Shown here piece by piece: positions 25,726 through 36,592 of a stretch of 64,000 bases of DNA. Location of the stretch: positions 314,452,722 to 314,516,721 of the forward strand of contig CM041776.1 in assembly GCA_023374045.1 (NCBI GenBank). The letters are read 5' to 3'. The position numbers were made by a program, and so were the translations under genes. The notes under the pieces were generated by a model that saw nothing but the letters and a program-made list of their open reading frames with translations, was not told where the DNA came from and ran no database searches. This DNA is from Limonium bicolor. Its lineage: Eukaryota > Streptophyta > Magnoliopsida > Caryophyllales > Plumbaginaceae. The stretch's first letter is position 1; each line of letters starts with the position of its first letter.

Positions 25726-28048
25726 TACCCAGCTCACTAGGTAGGTCTAACCTGTAAGCAACTGGGCCCACCCGCTCCGTAATGGTATAAGGACCTACAA
25801 ACTTTGGGCTCAACTTGCCCTTCTGTCCAAATCTGAATATTCCCTTCATCGGCGAAACCCGCAGAAATACCTGCTCGTTCACAGAGAATTCTAAGTCTCG
25901 TCGTCGCGTATTAGCATACGACTTCTGTCTATCCTGGGCTGCCTTCATATTCTCTCGAATTTGCTGGACCTCAGCCTGAACTTGCTCTAAATACTCAGGT
26001 CCTATAATAACTGCTTCACTTGACTCATCCCAACATAGTGGTGTGCGACATGGTCTGCCGTACAATGCTTGGAAAGGTGCCATCTTGATCGTAGGATGAT
26101 AGCTATTATTGTATGAGAACTCGATCAGATGCAACTTATCGATCCAACTGCTCTGGAAGTCCAAGGCACATGCTCGCAACATGTCCTCCAGTGTCTGAAT
26201 CGTACGCTCAGTCTGACCATCTGTCAGAGGGTGGAACGCGGTACTTAGCTTCAATTCTGTACCCAGCGCTTCCCGTGTAGTTTTCCAGTATCTCGAAAGG
26301 AATCTGGTGTCTTTGTCAGATACTATGGTCTTAGGTACTCCGTGGTGTCTCATGATCTCCTTATCGAACAGTTCAGCAAGCTTCGTTACCTTCCAAGTGT
26401 CCTTCATCGGTATGAATCGGGCTACCTTGGTCAGGCGATCGACTACAACCCATATCATGTTCAGACCTCCCCTGGTAGGTGGGAGTCCAACCACGAAATC
26501 CATGAAGATATCATGAAACTTCCACTCTGGAACTGGCATTGATTGAACCATGCCTCCAGGTCGCCTGTGCTCGAACTTTACCTTCTGGCAAGTTAGGCAT
26601 CTCACTACAAACTCAGTAACGTCACTTTTCATCCCAGTCCACCAGAAGTAACGCTTCATGTCCTTATACATCTTCGAAGCTCCCGGATGGATAGAAACAG
26701 AAGAACAGTGTGACTCTCGTAGAATGCGCTCCTTTAGCTCAGTGCTGCTGCGAGGAATGCATAGTCGGCCCTTCAATCTGATCAGATCATCATCATGTAA
26801 TTCAAAGTCGTATTTCTGGCTCTCGAATGTACCCTTTATCAACTTCTGCCTGATCTCCATCATATATGAATCGCTCTGCTGAGCCTCTCGCACCTCGTCA
26901 ATCAAGCTGGAACTAGCAACCATGGCATGAAGCGAGTGTGCTCGACGACTTAGAGCATCAGCTACAACATTGGCCTTCCCTTCTTTGTATTGGAGGTTAA
27001 TGTCGTAGTCCTTAAGGAATTCTAACCATCTTCTCTGTCTCATATTCAGCTCCTTCTGAGTGAATATGTATTTCAAGCTCTTATGGTCGGTGTAGACTGT
27101 CAAACTAACTCCGTATAAGTAATGGCGCCATATCTTCAAGGCGAAGACTACAGCTCCCAACTCAAGATCGTGCGTGGGGTAGTTCTCCTCATGTTTCTTC
27201 AGCTGGCGAGAGGCATAGACAACTACCTTACCATGCTGCATGAGTACACAACCCAATCCCCTACTTGATGCGTCACAATAAACCTCAAATCCCTCTGTAC
27301 CGTCTGGGATAGTCAGAATAGGTGCAGAAGTCAATGAGTCCTTCAAGCTCTGAAATGAACTCTCACAGTCATCTGTCCATACAAACGGTGCATCTTTCTT
27401 CATCAAACTGTTCATTGGCTTGCTGACTTTAGAAAAGTCCTTAACAAACCTCCTGTAATAACCTGCCAAGCCGAGAAAACTCTTGATGTGGGTAACAGAC
27501 TTCGGTCTTGGCCAGGTGCGCACGGCGTCAATCTTTGCTGGATCCATTGAGATCCCAGCATCTGAGATGACATGATCAAGGAAAGAGACCTGGTCAAGCC
27601 AAAACCCGCACTTGGAGAACTTAGCATAAAGCTGGTTCTCCCTTAGTATCTCTAAAACTCGTCTCAAGTGACTTTCATGTTCACTCCTCGACCCTGAATA
27701 TATGAGTATATCATCGATGAAGACTACAACTGACTTGTCCAACTGTTCCCTGAACAAACGGTTCATCAAATCCATAAATATCGCCGGTGCGTTCGACAAA
27801 CCAAATGACATTACTGTAAACTCGTAGTGGCCATATCTCATCCGGAATGCCGTCTTCTCAATATCTTTCTCTCTAACAGGAATCTGATGATACCCTGACC
27901 TGAGATCAATCTTGGAGAACATAGATGCCCCTTTCAATTGATCAAACAAATCATCTATGCGTGGTAGCGGATACTTGTTCTTTACTGTAACAGTATTCAA
28001 CTCCCTGTAGTCGATGCAGAGGCGGAGACTGCCATCATTCTTCTTCAC
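25589..28048 (-). CDS. Chromovirus pol: reverse transcriptase, RNase H, integrase (819 codons open)
   Basis: The domains come in order. Reverse transcriptase (about residues 1-190) has [20 protein letters not shown] and the catalytic FIDDILIYS. RNase H (about 250-370) has [17 protein letters not shown] and TDHKSLKYI. Integrase (about 450-700) has an HHCC zinc finger ending [11 protein letters not shown], then the catalytic core with [15 protein letters not shown] and [14 protein letters not shown], giving the D, D and E residues. The frame is open for 819 codons, but it is cut off from protease by a TGA (28087-28085) and loses its chromodomain by frameshift near 25,722. The Met at 28,048 is only the first ATG after that stop. 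The natural frame begins at the 28,839 splice acceptor. Confidence 0.93.
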   Translation of the reverse strand: MKKNDGSLRLCIDYRELNTVTVKNKYPLPRIDDLFDQLKGASMFSKIDLRSGYHQIPVREKDIEKTAFRMRYGHYEFTVMSFGLSNAPAIFMDLMNRLFREQLDKSVVVFIDDILIYSGSRSEHESHLRRVLEILRENQLYAKFSKCGFWLDQVSFLDHVISDAGISMDPAKIDAVRTWPRPKSVTHIKSFLGLAGYYRRFVKDFSKVSKPMNSLMKKDAPFVWTDDCESSFQSLKDSLTSAPILTIPDGTEGFEVYCDASSRGLGCVLMQHGKVVVYASRQLKKHEENYPTHDLELGAVVFALKIWRHYLYGVSLTVYTDHKSLKYIFTQKELNMRQRRWLEFLKDYDINLQYKEGKANVVADALSRRAHSLHAMVASSSLIDEVREAQQSDSYMMEIRQKLIKGTFESQKYDFELHDDDLIRLKGRLCIPRSSTELKERILRESHCSSVSIHPGASKMYKDMKRYFWWTGMKSDVTEFVVRCLTCQKVKFEHRRPGGMVQSMPVPEWKFHDIFMDFVVGLPPTRGGLNMIWVVVDRLTKVARFIPMKDTWKVTKLAELFDKEIMRHHGVPKTIVSDKDTRFLSRYWKTTREALGTELKLSTAFHPLTDGQTERTIQTLEDMLRACALDFQSSWIDKLHLIEFSYNNSYHPTIKMAPFQALYGRPCRTPLCWDESSEAVIIGPEYLEQVQAEVQQIRENMKAAQDRQKSYANTRRRDLEFSVNEQVFLRVSPMKGIFRFGQKGKLSPKFVGPYTITERVGPVAYRLDLPSELGKCMMFSTSHSLRNTCTTPPCSAAERLTISNHEISRDPSEDPGHED

Positions 28049-28084
28049 GAAGAGTACTGGCGCTCCCCATGGAGATACACTAGG

Positions 28085-28839
28085 TCACACAAACCCTTTG
28101 TCGAGCAGGTCTCTCAGCTGTTCTTTCAATTCATTCATCTCAGCTGGAGCCATGCGGTAAGGCGCCTTGGCTATCGGTCCGGTTCCTGGTAGCAGCTCGA
28201 TGGTGAACTCTACCTCCCGTGGTGGTGGCATGCCGGGTAGTTCCCTTGGAAAGAGGTCAGGAAACTCCGACACCACTGGTACTTTGGGGTCGAACTCTGA
28301 ATCTCTCTCTATATCCTGAACATAGCAGAGGTACACATCTTTATTCTTCCTCAGCTCTCGATACATGGCCATAGCGGTGATGATCTTGGTTGAAGGCTCT
28401 CTAGGTCTCTGGCGGTATGATATAGAAACCTCAGACGGACTCCTGAGTAGCAGTCGGTGCTCGGCGCAGAGGATACGACCCTTGTGCCGCTCCAACCAGT
28501 TCATCCCAAATATAGCATCAAACCCTAAATCTCTGAACTCAATCAAGGTGATAGGAAAGTCTTCTCCTCCAATTCGGATAGTGGCTGCTCGGTAGTAGCG
28601 AGTGCATCGAACCTTCTCCTTAGACGGGAGCGTAACCGTAAAGTCTGACAGCTCGTCAGCGTTTAGCCCCAACCTCCTTGCAAATGATGATGAGACGAAG
28701 GTATGCAAGGCCCCTGAGTCGAATAGTACTGATGCATCAATGCCATTGATCGGAAAGGTACCCGTGAGGATAGTGCCGCTCTCATCGGCCTGTGCCTCAG
28801 TGAGTAAGCTTAGCGCACCTTCCGAACCGAATCCACAAC
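28085..28839 (-). CDS. Chromovirus aspartic protease and start of RT
   Basis: The retropepsin-like domain has the active site VLFDSGALHTFVS and the second motif AIFGMNWL. It is followed by the protease-RT linker and the first RT motif (FTIELLPGTGPIAKAPYRMAP). The exon start at 28,839 is inferred from a splice acceptor (TACTTAG before GTTGTGG); the frame from there joins gag in phase 1. The frame ends at TGA (28087-28085), where the family has Arg before the conserved PSVSPWGAP, so a CGA-to-TGA change is likely. The same frame continues into pol. Confidence 0.88.
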
Positions 28840-28972
28840 CTAAGTATTTCATAAGGATCATAAGTATTGATGGTATAATACAAGCCGAAACGAGTAATCA
28901 GCACTGATATTATTTAAACCATCCTTTTACATTATAAGTTTTTCTTTTACAATACTTCAGTGTGTTACATGG
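28840..28972 (-). other. Sequence between the AlkB stop codon and the protease acceptor
   Basis: This is 133 bases of AT-rich, T-rich sequence ending TTATGAAATACTTAG, a good plant 3' splice site. It would be 3' UTR on a Gag-AlkB transcript and intron on the Gag-Pol transcript. Confidence 0.6.
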
Positions 28973-29712
28973 CTAGTACTTCCTAAAGGTTAGGTTCAAG
29001 CGTCCAGGTCTCATGTGCGTGGCATTGATTACTGTCGATGGTACCGTATTCAACTTAATCCTCTTGATACCGTGATACAACATTCTCGATTTTCCACCCA
29101 TGATTAGAATATCTCCTGACCTAAGTACCACTTTCTGGGCAAGGTCTACGCGCTTCTGCTCGCCATATAGGAATTCGGCGTCGTCTCCAATGGACCAAGA
29201 CACTACGGGTATCCCTCGGTTAAGAGACTCCGCTGTCTCGTCCTTATCTTGGTGTAGTCCAAGTCGTCCCTCCTTTTCGTAGAAGTTGATAATGCAGAGA
29301 TCTGCCTCAAGGTTCGGCAATGGATCAGCTTCAAGTTGTTGAGCGATCCCTACGGCTTGTGTATTAACCGTATGATACTCCTCAGGTATCTCTGGTGGTG
29401 TTGTTCCATCCACTGCTCTAGTCTTTTGGTAAGTTTTGGTGTAAGGGTTCCAATCCTTACCCAAGCACATCATTCTTAGCTTCATTCTCGATCCTCCAGG
29501 GTATTCCGGTGTATAGAAACCTCCCGGTCCCACTCCTAGCTGGCTACATCTTCTGATGATGGCGATTTGTGCATTTGGTGACAGGTATCCTTTTAATAAG
29601 ATCATACCTAGCCGGATGACCTGACACTGCTCCCTTGGGAATTCGTGAATCTTTAGGTCGGTCTCTTCTAGGCTAGGTGTTGAAGGTATTGGATAACAGA
29701 TGTTGAAGTTTC
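28973..29712 (-). CDS. ALKBH1-like 2-oxoglutarate/Fe(II) dioxygenase exon captured between gag and protease
   Basis: Open for 246 codons from a splice acceptor (CCGCCTTAG before GAAACTTC, exon start 29,712) to TAG (28975-28973). The first internal ATG is at 29,605. Homology continues upstream of that ATG, so the domain is meant to be fused to what precedes it. Numbered from that ATG: NFY 107-109 (2OG contact), iron ligands H118, D120 and H178, and R202...R208 in RLNLTFR (2OG carboxylate). The overall pattern (MMCLGKDW, LGLHQDKDE, GGKSRMLYHGI, RPGRLNLTFR) fits plant ALKBH1-type proteins, which remove methyl groups from nucleic acids. The frame joins gag in phase 1 at 29,846. No inactivating change is visible, although gag and pol in the same copy are broken. 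The actual substrate is unknown. Confidence 0.9.
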
Positions 29713-29845
29713 CTAAGGCGGTAATAATTTATCTTACATGAGTTCTAATTAACTAACTAGAAACTCGTTCAAAATATATAGTCACTGATTCATGCATGAA
29801 ATGCGATAAGCATACAGTTTCTTTCCTAATAGGTTGTAGTAGTAC
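29713..29845 (-). other. Intron-like segment between gag and the AlkB exon (133 bp)
   Basis: The donor is CCAG|GTACTA and the acceptor CGCCTTAG|G. It is AT-rich with stop codons in the gag frame. Removing it keeps gag and AlkB in one frame. Removing 29,845-28,840 instead keeps gag and protease in one frame, so the donor is shared. Confidence 0.72.
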
Positions 29846-30196
29846 CTGGTCTCGAAGAGGGTTCAGCCTCGTCTTCCCGGTCCACCATATGTAGTGCAGG
29901 CGGCCCTGATCGCTGGACAACCCGGGGTCCCCTGTTAGCAGCTGGCTGTGTCGCCTTTGGACCGTCGGTTCCAGGATTCGGAGCAGCCACGCCCTTGCCC
30001 TTGGCCTTCCACCCAGGTCTATAGGCTTTACTCTCAGGGTTTCTGAAACATTCGAAAGCTCGGTGTCCAAACACACCACAGAAATTGCACTCCACCTTAT
30101 TGCCTTCACAATCAACTCCAGGGTGGTCCTGGTTGCACCTGCGACAGTTGTAGCGGCGCTTATATCCCCCGCCGGTCCCCTTGCCGGTCTCAGTAC

Positions 30197-30275
30197 CTGT
30201 TTGCTTACAACATTAGTAATTGAATTTCAAGGTTGGTATCTGACTGTTAACCCAATTTAAGGAGTTTCTTGTTAC
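30197..30275 (-). other. Gag intron 2 (79 bp, phase 1)
   Basis: AAAGG|GTAACAAG at the donor and GCAAACAG|GTACTG at the acceptor. T-rich before the acceptor. Splicing restores frame with the zinc-knuckle exon. Confidence 0.75.
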
Positions 30276-30519
30276 CCTTTTGTGCAGGCGAGCGCTGAGG
30301 CTTCGCTACTATGCCGTAGGTTTGCTTTTGTGGCTCTTCAGCAGCCTTAGGTTGGTTACCTTTGAAACCTTTCTAGTATGGGGGCTGGTACTTACCCTTC
30401 TTCTGTCCCCCCTACCCCTGATTGTCAGAGCTATTACCATCAACTTTTCTCTTCAGTGCCTGATCTTCGTCCCTCAGCTGGACGGTGATTTCAACCTTAG
30501 CAGCGGCATGATAGCACTC

Positions 30520-30596
30520 CTGCTCTTAAAAATATCAGTCTCACATTCATTCTAATATAACATTCATTCAGTTCAACTAATCTCAACTTTCTTTAC
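30520..30596 (-). other. Gag intron 1 (77 bp, phase 0)
   Basis: TTGCAG|GTAAAGAA at the donor and AAGAGCAG|GAGTGC at the acceptor. AT-rich with stops in frame. Removing it joins CAG to GAG in phase 0. Confidence 0.78.
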
Positions 30597-31438
30597 CTGC
30601 AAGGTAGTGTAGCTTGCCGGGCCCATGCCATAACGTAGTCGGTGGCTCAGCCCACCATAAAAGCGGTCGACCAGAATCTGGTCTGAATATCCCAATCCTG
30701 GTAGAAGACGATGGATAAGAGCGGTGAACTGAGAGTAGTAGTCGTCCACCGTCATCTTGTCAGTCTGCTTCAGCGCGTCCAACTCTAAACGCTTCTTAGT
30801 TTGGACATGAGTGGGGTAGTACTTGGCTCTCAGCAAGGCCGCGTACTGCTCCCAGCCGAAGTTAGGGTTGGCCACATGTTCGGCCCTAACTAGCTTCTAC
30901 CAATCGCTCGCCGCATCCTTCAAGTAGAACGCAGCAAGTCGCACCTTGGCTTCTGTAGGTACATCAAGTGTCTCAAAGGCGGTCTCTAGCTCTGAGATGT
31001 ACGCCTCAAGTTTGGTGGGATCTGTCTCCCCTCTAAACGGTGGGGGTCGAAGGTCAGCGAGACTCTTCACCCAGTTTGGCTCCCGGGGCTGTGGTGGTGG
31101 AGCAGGCGGTCCCGCACTGGGCTGATAGCCCATGTGCCCCAGGGCGGCAGCAACGATCTCAGCTATCGTCTGTCCACCCGGAATCTCAGCAGCCTCATCT
31201 CCTTCTTCGCCACGGCCTCGGCCTCGTCCTCTTCTTCCTGACATCTGAATAAGTATAAATGCAGAGTAAGCTCGTGATTACAAAGGCTTTGGTCTAAGCA
31301 TTTATAATAGCCTCTAAACAGTAAGATATTCCACCCTTATTGGTGGTTATCTGACTTAGCTCACACTACTATCTCACACCCAAAACCATGACTATTACTC
31401 TAACTCGGTACCTACTCTAGTTCGGTAACTCTAGTCAT

Positions 31439-31469
31439 CAGAGCGTAACTACGCTCTGATACCACTTTT
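31439..31469 (-). promoter_or_regulatory. tRNA-iMet primer binding site with overlapping palindrome
   Basis: On the minus strand the LTR end TGTTACA is followed by AAAAG and TGGTATCAGAGC (31464-31453). CAGAGCGTA / TACGCTCTG (31458-31439) forms a 9-bp inverted repeat with a 2-base centre. It includes the 3' half of the primer site. Confidence 0.92.
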
Positions 31470-34400
31470 TGTAACACCCCAACTGCTAAACCTGAACCAT
31501 CACGAACGAACTTGCAACATTATTACAACACAGCGGAAGAAAGTACTAAGAGTTGGTGTTACCGCCGTTAGTCACCCACGTGGCTAACTAGGCCTATTCC
31601 AATCTCAAACTACGGTCTGATGGACCCGAGTGTACCGAACATAAGTGCGTACAAATCTTAAAACAAATACAATACCGAGTTTGGAGTATCTCTCCTATTA
31701 TTACAACTTACTACCATAGTTTATAAAGCGAGTGTACAGGCACACTCGTAATGTGAATTAAACCCATAGTGCTCTACCCACTCCTACTCTCAGGCTGGGT
31801 CCTTGTCTGGCACCTACCTGCAAAGTTTAAATCACAAGCCCCAAGGGGCTCAGACTATTGCTGGTACAGAAAACGTGCAGCCCACAAGCTATCAAGGCTA
31901 CACACGACTACTCGTCGTATACATGCAGTTGATTATTCATACAACAATAATAAGTAGTACAACAACAACAATACATTTATGTGAAACATTCACAGCTCAA
32001 ATAAATCAAACGTTGTAATGGACGTCCATTAATGAGTAAGTTAGCTTCCTAAATCCTGAGGCCTGAGAATTGTTTAGTTCTCGTGTTTGACCATTCCTTA
32101 TAAGTGTCAACCATTCTCCTATTAGAATTGGTTGTTCTCTAACTTCGGGTCAAAGTAACCCTAGCCAATGAGTTATTAGCTCCATTGGTTTAATAAACAA
32201 TAATTCTTAAGTTATGAGGGATGTAGGCTTGACCCTCCTGCGCCTCCTGAAGTTGCCTCCCATCTCAAACTGTTCACTCGAGATGGCCGGGTCAGTTTGT
32301 CGACCCTAGGCAGAAGACAGATCTGATGCAGATGCCGACTTCCTAAACCTGAACATGCATGACCGGAGTCAGTCCCGGATTCCTCTCCTCACAAGTTCCA
32401 GTTAGCTGAAGTCTCTTTGACAATTGGTTAGTTAAACCTCTCTCGGTATTAACCAACTAACAATAGGGGTACTGATAACTTTATACAATTGTTAATTAAC
32501 AAAGTTAATGAACAAGCTCTGAATCAAGTAATGTTAGTGTACAACGGTCACAATAACAATACAATAAATCGGTTTCATGCTTAATCTTGTTTGGTCGTAT
32601 CACAATAACACATAGCACACAAACCGAGGTAGACCCCGTTAGCAAACAAGCTACAAGAATCCCATACCTTAGCCTATCGACGTTTGTCCACTCCTGGATG
32701 ACGTCTCGACTATTCTGGTCACCTACTCCGCTCCTATAGTTCATTAGGACGGCATGGTTAAATAACTTAATTTTCTTATTTTTACTATTCACCGTATTTT
32801 ACTATTCCCGTATACATACTTACTATTCACATATACGTATTTACTATTCACGTATATGTCTCGTATTTGACTGTTCAAATATACGTAGTTACTATTCATG
32901 TATACGTATTTACTATTCATGTATACGTATTCACTATTCATGTATATGTATTTACTACTCATGTATACGTATTTACTATTCATTTATACGCATATATACT
33001 ATTCACGTATACGAGTACTATTCATGTACACTAAAATTTTTTGTATACGCCCGTATGATACTCCGTATCATACGTTTTTACTTCTTTTCCCAATATAACT
33101 TGTATTTTCATTAAAAATACTTAAGTAATGATTCCCCTTATACTTATTAAATTACGGGTATACCCCTCGTATACCTTAACTTATATACGGGTCTCCTTTA
33201 ACCCCGTTTTAACTCCGTTTCTTTTACAACTTGTTTCTAAATTCTTTATTTAATTTCCTTAACTTACTAAACACATAAAAATGTGCTATTTACATTATTT
33301 ACCCATAGTTTCCTCTTAATCCCTATTTTTCTTATAATAAGTCCTAAATTTGTCATTTTTATTTCTAATTTCTTCCAAAGTCTTATTTAATTAATTTCTT
33401 TTATTCTTTTGGTCTATTACCAAAATATACCTAGGTTTGACCAGTCTATTACGGTCAAACCCTCAATTTTCCAGAAATTACCAAATTACCCCTAAAGTTA
33501 ATTTAACTTAACTTTTTATTCCTTTATCCTTTTAACATCTAATCTTTTGCTACAAATTTTATCCTAACACCTTAAACATTTTATAAACTGTCATTGACCA
33601 AGTTTGACCACGTTTGACCAGGGAAATTACCATTCTACCCTTGTGATCTTTTATTTTATCCTAACTCATTTATTAACCAAATTAGCTCCAATTAATTTCT
33701 AATTTTCGTAACTAATTTTCCTACAGATTTTTGAACACCAAAAATCATTTTAAACATCTCTAAATGACCAGATTTAATTATCTAATGTTGTAGTATATAT
33801 ATACTATCTTTTATTAACTTTAAATATACCAAAAACCTTATAAATTCTAGTAATAGTTATAAACTCTTTATAAATTGTAAACTTAATTCTACAATTATTT
33901 TCTCATCATCTAAACTTCATAAAATTTCATAATAGACCCTATATGTTTTCGACAATTATGATATGTGACCAAAACTTCACAAATTTTACATATCACTTAA
34001 TTATACTAATTCCTTTAATTTAACTTAGTTATATAATTTTTTTTAACTCACCTAAGTTCTCTTAATTTTCGGCCATACTCTAAATTTAGTATGTGAACTT
34101 TTCTTATATATTATGATAGCTTATATTAAAGCTTATGTCATAAGGATTATAAATCTAATTTTAGATTTACAAAATATTAACATTTTAGGTGCTAAAAATT
34201 AAATCTAACACCTACTAAATTCGGTAATAATAAACAAGGTATACAATATGTTAGATCATATATAGATCAATTTAGAACCATGAAATAGGTAGTTTTAGAG
34301 TTTACCTTGTATATTAACCTTTTAGCTTAATATTTAAGCTTGAATCCCTTAGCAAATTTGGCCAGCAATTTGCTAAAGGAATTGTCCCCAAATTACCAAT

Positions 34401-35489
34401 AAGATGACGAATAAGATGGTTAGTATCCCATGCCAATCGGCTGTGACAAAAACCAAAGGATAAGAAGTTTTCAAGAAGGCAATGTTTTACCTCGAGAATC
34501 AAAGACACTTCTTAGTGATTTTTCCTGTGAATCTTGGGGCTCATGACCTATGGTTGTAAATCTCTTGAAGAGAGGATTCCAACGAGCTATCAAGCTTGTG
34601 ATTTGGAGCTAGGACGATAAAGTTATGATCCTTACAAGGAAAGGTGTTCTTTAAGGTTCAAAATCGTGAAGTTTGGCTTTGTTTTGTGTTCTTCCTTCAA
34701 AGAGAGGATGAGTTCCGAATTTAGAAGCTCTCATTTGATAGGTAAGGGTCTGGGTAATCATTCACTAAGGGGACAAGGTAATAATGCAATGCAAGGAATT
34801 CTTGATTAGGTGTAATAGTATAAAGTAAAGGCAAATAATGCCTTGGTGAGTCCCCTTGCTGTCGGCAGCCCCTCCCTCCATTTGATCTTATTTTTTTTTG
34901 TTTTATCTTGTATTTATGTAACATTTAATGACTTAATTTCGTTCATTATGACATATACCATGTTATAGGTATGTTACAAGGCCAAAAATGCCTTAAAACA
35001 CATTTTATGTGCTTCCCGGTTCACATTGATTTTGCAATTTGTTTTGGCTAGTTTAAATGTGTTCTTAGTACATTTACAACCTTTATAAACTTTGTTCGTG
35101 AAATAGCATATTGCTAATTCCAACTTAAACCAAGTCGTTTAGTGGTTTCTCCTTGACTTTCGTCAGTTTAGTACCGGTTTTTGTGTGGACTTGTATACTT
35201 AATTTGTGTGTATACGCTATGGCTCCTATGACCATTTTATTGTTGTTACCTTACTTCTTAATGGTATTTAGGCTCATTATCCTATTAATTCCATGTATAA
35301 ATGCTTAAGGCACATTTCTCCTTAAAGCACATTTTCGTGCTCTAAGGTGCGTTTTCGGTTTAAACGCTTAAGGTATGTTTTTGTGTACTTTGTTGTTTAA
35401 AATCTTTTCTAATGTTTCGAAGGTATATTATAGCCTTAATATATTATAATTAGATAGTTCATCAATATACTAAGGTTTGGGGTATTTCA
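31470..35489 (-). repeat. 5' LTR of the chromovirus (4.02 kb)
   Basis: On the minus strand it runs from TGAAATACCCC (35489) to GGGGTGTTACA (31470), next to the primer site. It contains a 21-bp minisatellite (32,790-33,035) and, near 31,836-31,852, GCCCCAAGGGGCTCAG, a motif also in the LTR at 60,337. The bases after the right end are GGATG. The matching left target copy lies outside the window. Confidence 0.92.
32790..33035 (-). repeat. 21-bp minisatellite in the 5' LTR
   Basis: Variants of TACTATTCATGTATACGTAT repeat about 11 times. Because 21 is divisible by three, a minus-strand frame reads as a seven-residue repeat (NSKYVYM-like). I regard that frame as an artefact of the period. Confidence 0.85.
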
Positions 35490-36170
35490 GGATGATAGGC
35501 TAAACTGAATGCCAACTTCATCCCTAAAGTCTTATCCAGGCTGCACCAGAAATGGTACACGAACCTCGGATCTCTGTCAGAAACTATGGTCGCCGGAACA
35601 CTATGAAACCTCACAATCTCGTCCACATATAGCTGAGTAAGCCGCTCCAAGCTAAAGGTCTTCCTAATCGGCAAAAAATAGGAACCCTTCGTGCGCCTAT
35701 CCACAATCACCCCACCCAACGTCAAAATCCCTCGAAGTCCGAGGGAGACCACTTTTGTCATGAGTATTTTTCCAAGATAAAATTTTTCGCTTGGAAGCCA
35801 AGTCCAGCGGTAACACAACACACATAGCACACATATGACAAGCAAGCACACGCAGTAAGCATCAAGGGATAATATTTAGGCAACCAAACAAGCAACCCTC
35901 ATGATCGGCGTCGGGCCAAGGCCCGGCCAGCCTAACCAAACCAACCCTTGTGCCACAAGCATGACTAAGGGTGGTCTTGAACTGCCCCACGAGGAGTTCC
36001 CACGTCCGCACATCCCTTCGCCCAAAGCATCACAAAGTCCATGCCCACGCTCTCCCCACTTCCACTCTGGAACGGCAAGCGGCTGAAAAATCCCAACAGG
36101 TCTCTGATGCTCAGCCTTCACCTGCTGACACGTCTAACATCTGGACACAAACTCGAAGATCTCTCTTCAA
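35490..36170 (-). pseudogene. Integrase fragment of an older Ty3 element
   Basis: Frames on the minus strand give the end of an integrase zinc finger ([12 protein letters not shown], near 36,130), LAVPEWKWE, and later core motifs TKGSYFLPI and SDRDPRF...LAYHPE (35,500-35,705). A roughly 300-bp unrelated stretch and frameshifts separate the halves. It ends at the chromovirus LTR, so this fragment was the insertion target and its continuation should lie left of the window. Confidence 0.8.
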
Positions 36171-36592
36171 GATTCCCTTTTCTTTGTATTGTCCAAATTT
36201 TCGGGGGCTCTTGTTATAGTTTTTTAGCCACAGCCATTTGGTTTTCATGCCCTACTCGTAAAAAACAGGTTTAAGATTTTCCACTTACACATTTCTCATT
36301 ACTTGACCACCTAATTAATTCAGGTGTACAACTCTGAAAAAAAAAGCACAAACATACTGATCCTCTAGATAGATAGATAGGTCATTGACAGAACGCACAA
36401 CATAATTATTCTGAACACAAGTTAGAGCATACTATGTGAGGCTAATTAATTTCATCGAGCAGAGGCGATGAACCTCAAATTACTCAGAAGGGAGCACTAA
36501 TACTCGATTATCTTACGTACGATTTAATTAGATAATATAAAATCTTTAACTTTTAATATTGCACGAATCCAAACAGCACTCAGGGCCCCTTT
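36171..36592. other. Intergenic, downstream of the WSD1-like gene
   Basis: AT-rich sequence with a short GATA run (36,367-36,380). It holds the 3' flank of the gene, and I see no other feature. Confidence 0.6.

Larger units (their letters stand above)
29846..31244 (-). pseudogene. Chromovirus gag, three exons, with stop codons
   Basis: Exon 1 is 31244-30597, exon 2 30519-30276, exon 3 30196-29846 (about 414 codons spliced). Exon 1 starts MSGRRGRGRGRGEEGDE and carries the retrotransposon gag domain (AAFYLKDAASDW, then FGWEQYAALLRAKYYP). Exon 3 has two zinc knuckles: CRRC...H...C (one residue short) and CNFCGVFGHRAFEC (standard CX2CX4HX4C). The reading frame is continuous only if the 77-bp and 79-bp introns are removed. 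Three in-frame TAG codons break this copy: 30899-30897 (a Trp position), 30414-30412 and 30375-30373. The capsid/nucleocapsid role is known of the family. Confidence 0.88.
19807..35489 (-). mobile_element. Tekay/Del-type Ty3 chromovirus carrying an AlkB-domain exon, with nested insertions
   Basis: In minus orientation: 5' LTR (35489-31470), iMet primer site, gag with introns, AlkB exon, protease, RT, RNase H, integrase, chromodomain remnant, polypurine tract, then a 3' LTR. The 3' LTR is split into 25131-25101 and 20197-19807 by a solo LTR and ends at the tandem array; the rest is left of the window. LTR ends are TGAAATACCCC...GGGGTGTTACA. Over the 391 comparable bases (19807-20197 against 35073-35463) I count three substitutions and no indels, so the insertion is young. 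This copy is inactive: it has stop codons in gag and pol and a frameshift before the chromodomain. Confidence 0.9.

Noticed and set aside
28973..29605. The AlkB frame as an ordinary host gene that the retrotransposon merely flanks
   Set aside because: It sits between gag and protease on the same strand, and both flanking splice sites keep the gag frame. Homology runs upstream of its first ATG to a splice acceptor.
29753..30115. A 120-codon minus-strand frame overlapping the zinc-knuckle exon
   Set aside because: It is the shadow of gag exon 3 in another frame; the knuckle motifs are in the gag frame.
32789..32983. A 64-codon frame of NSKYVYM repeats
   Set aside because: It arises from the 21-bp minisatellite in the LTR.
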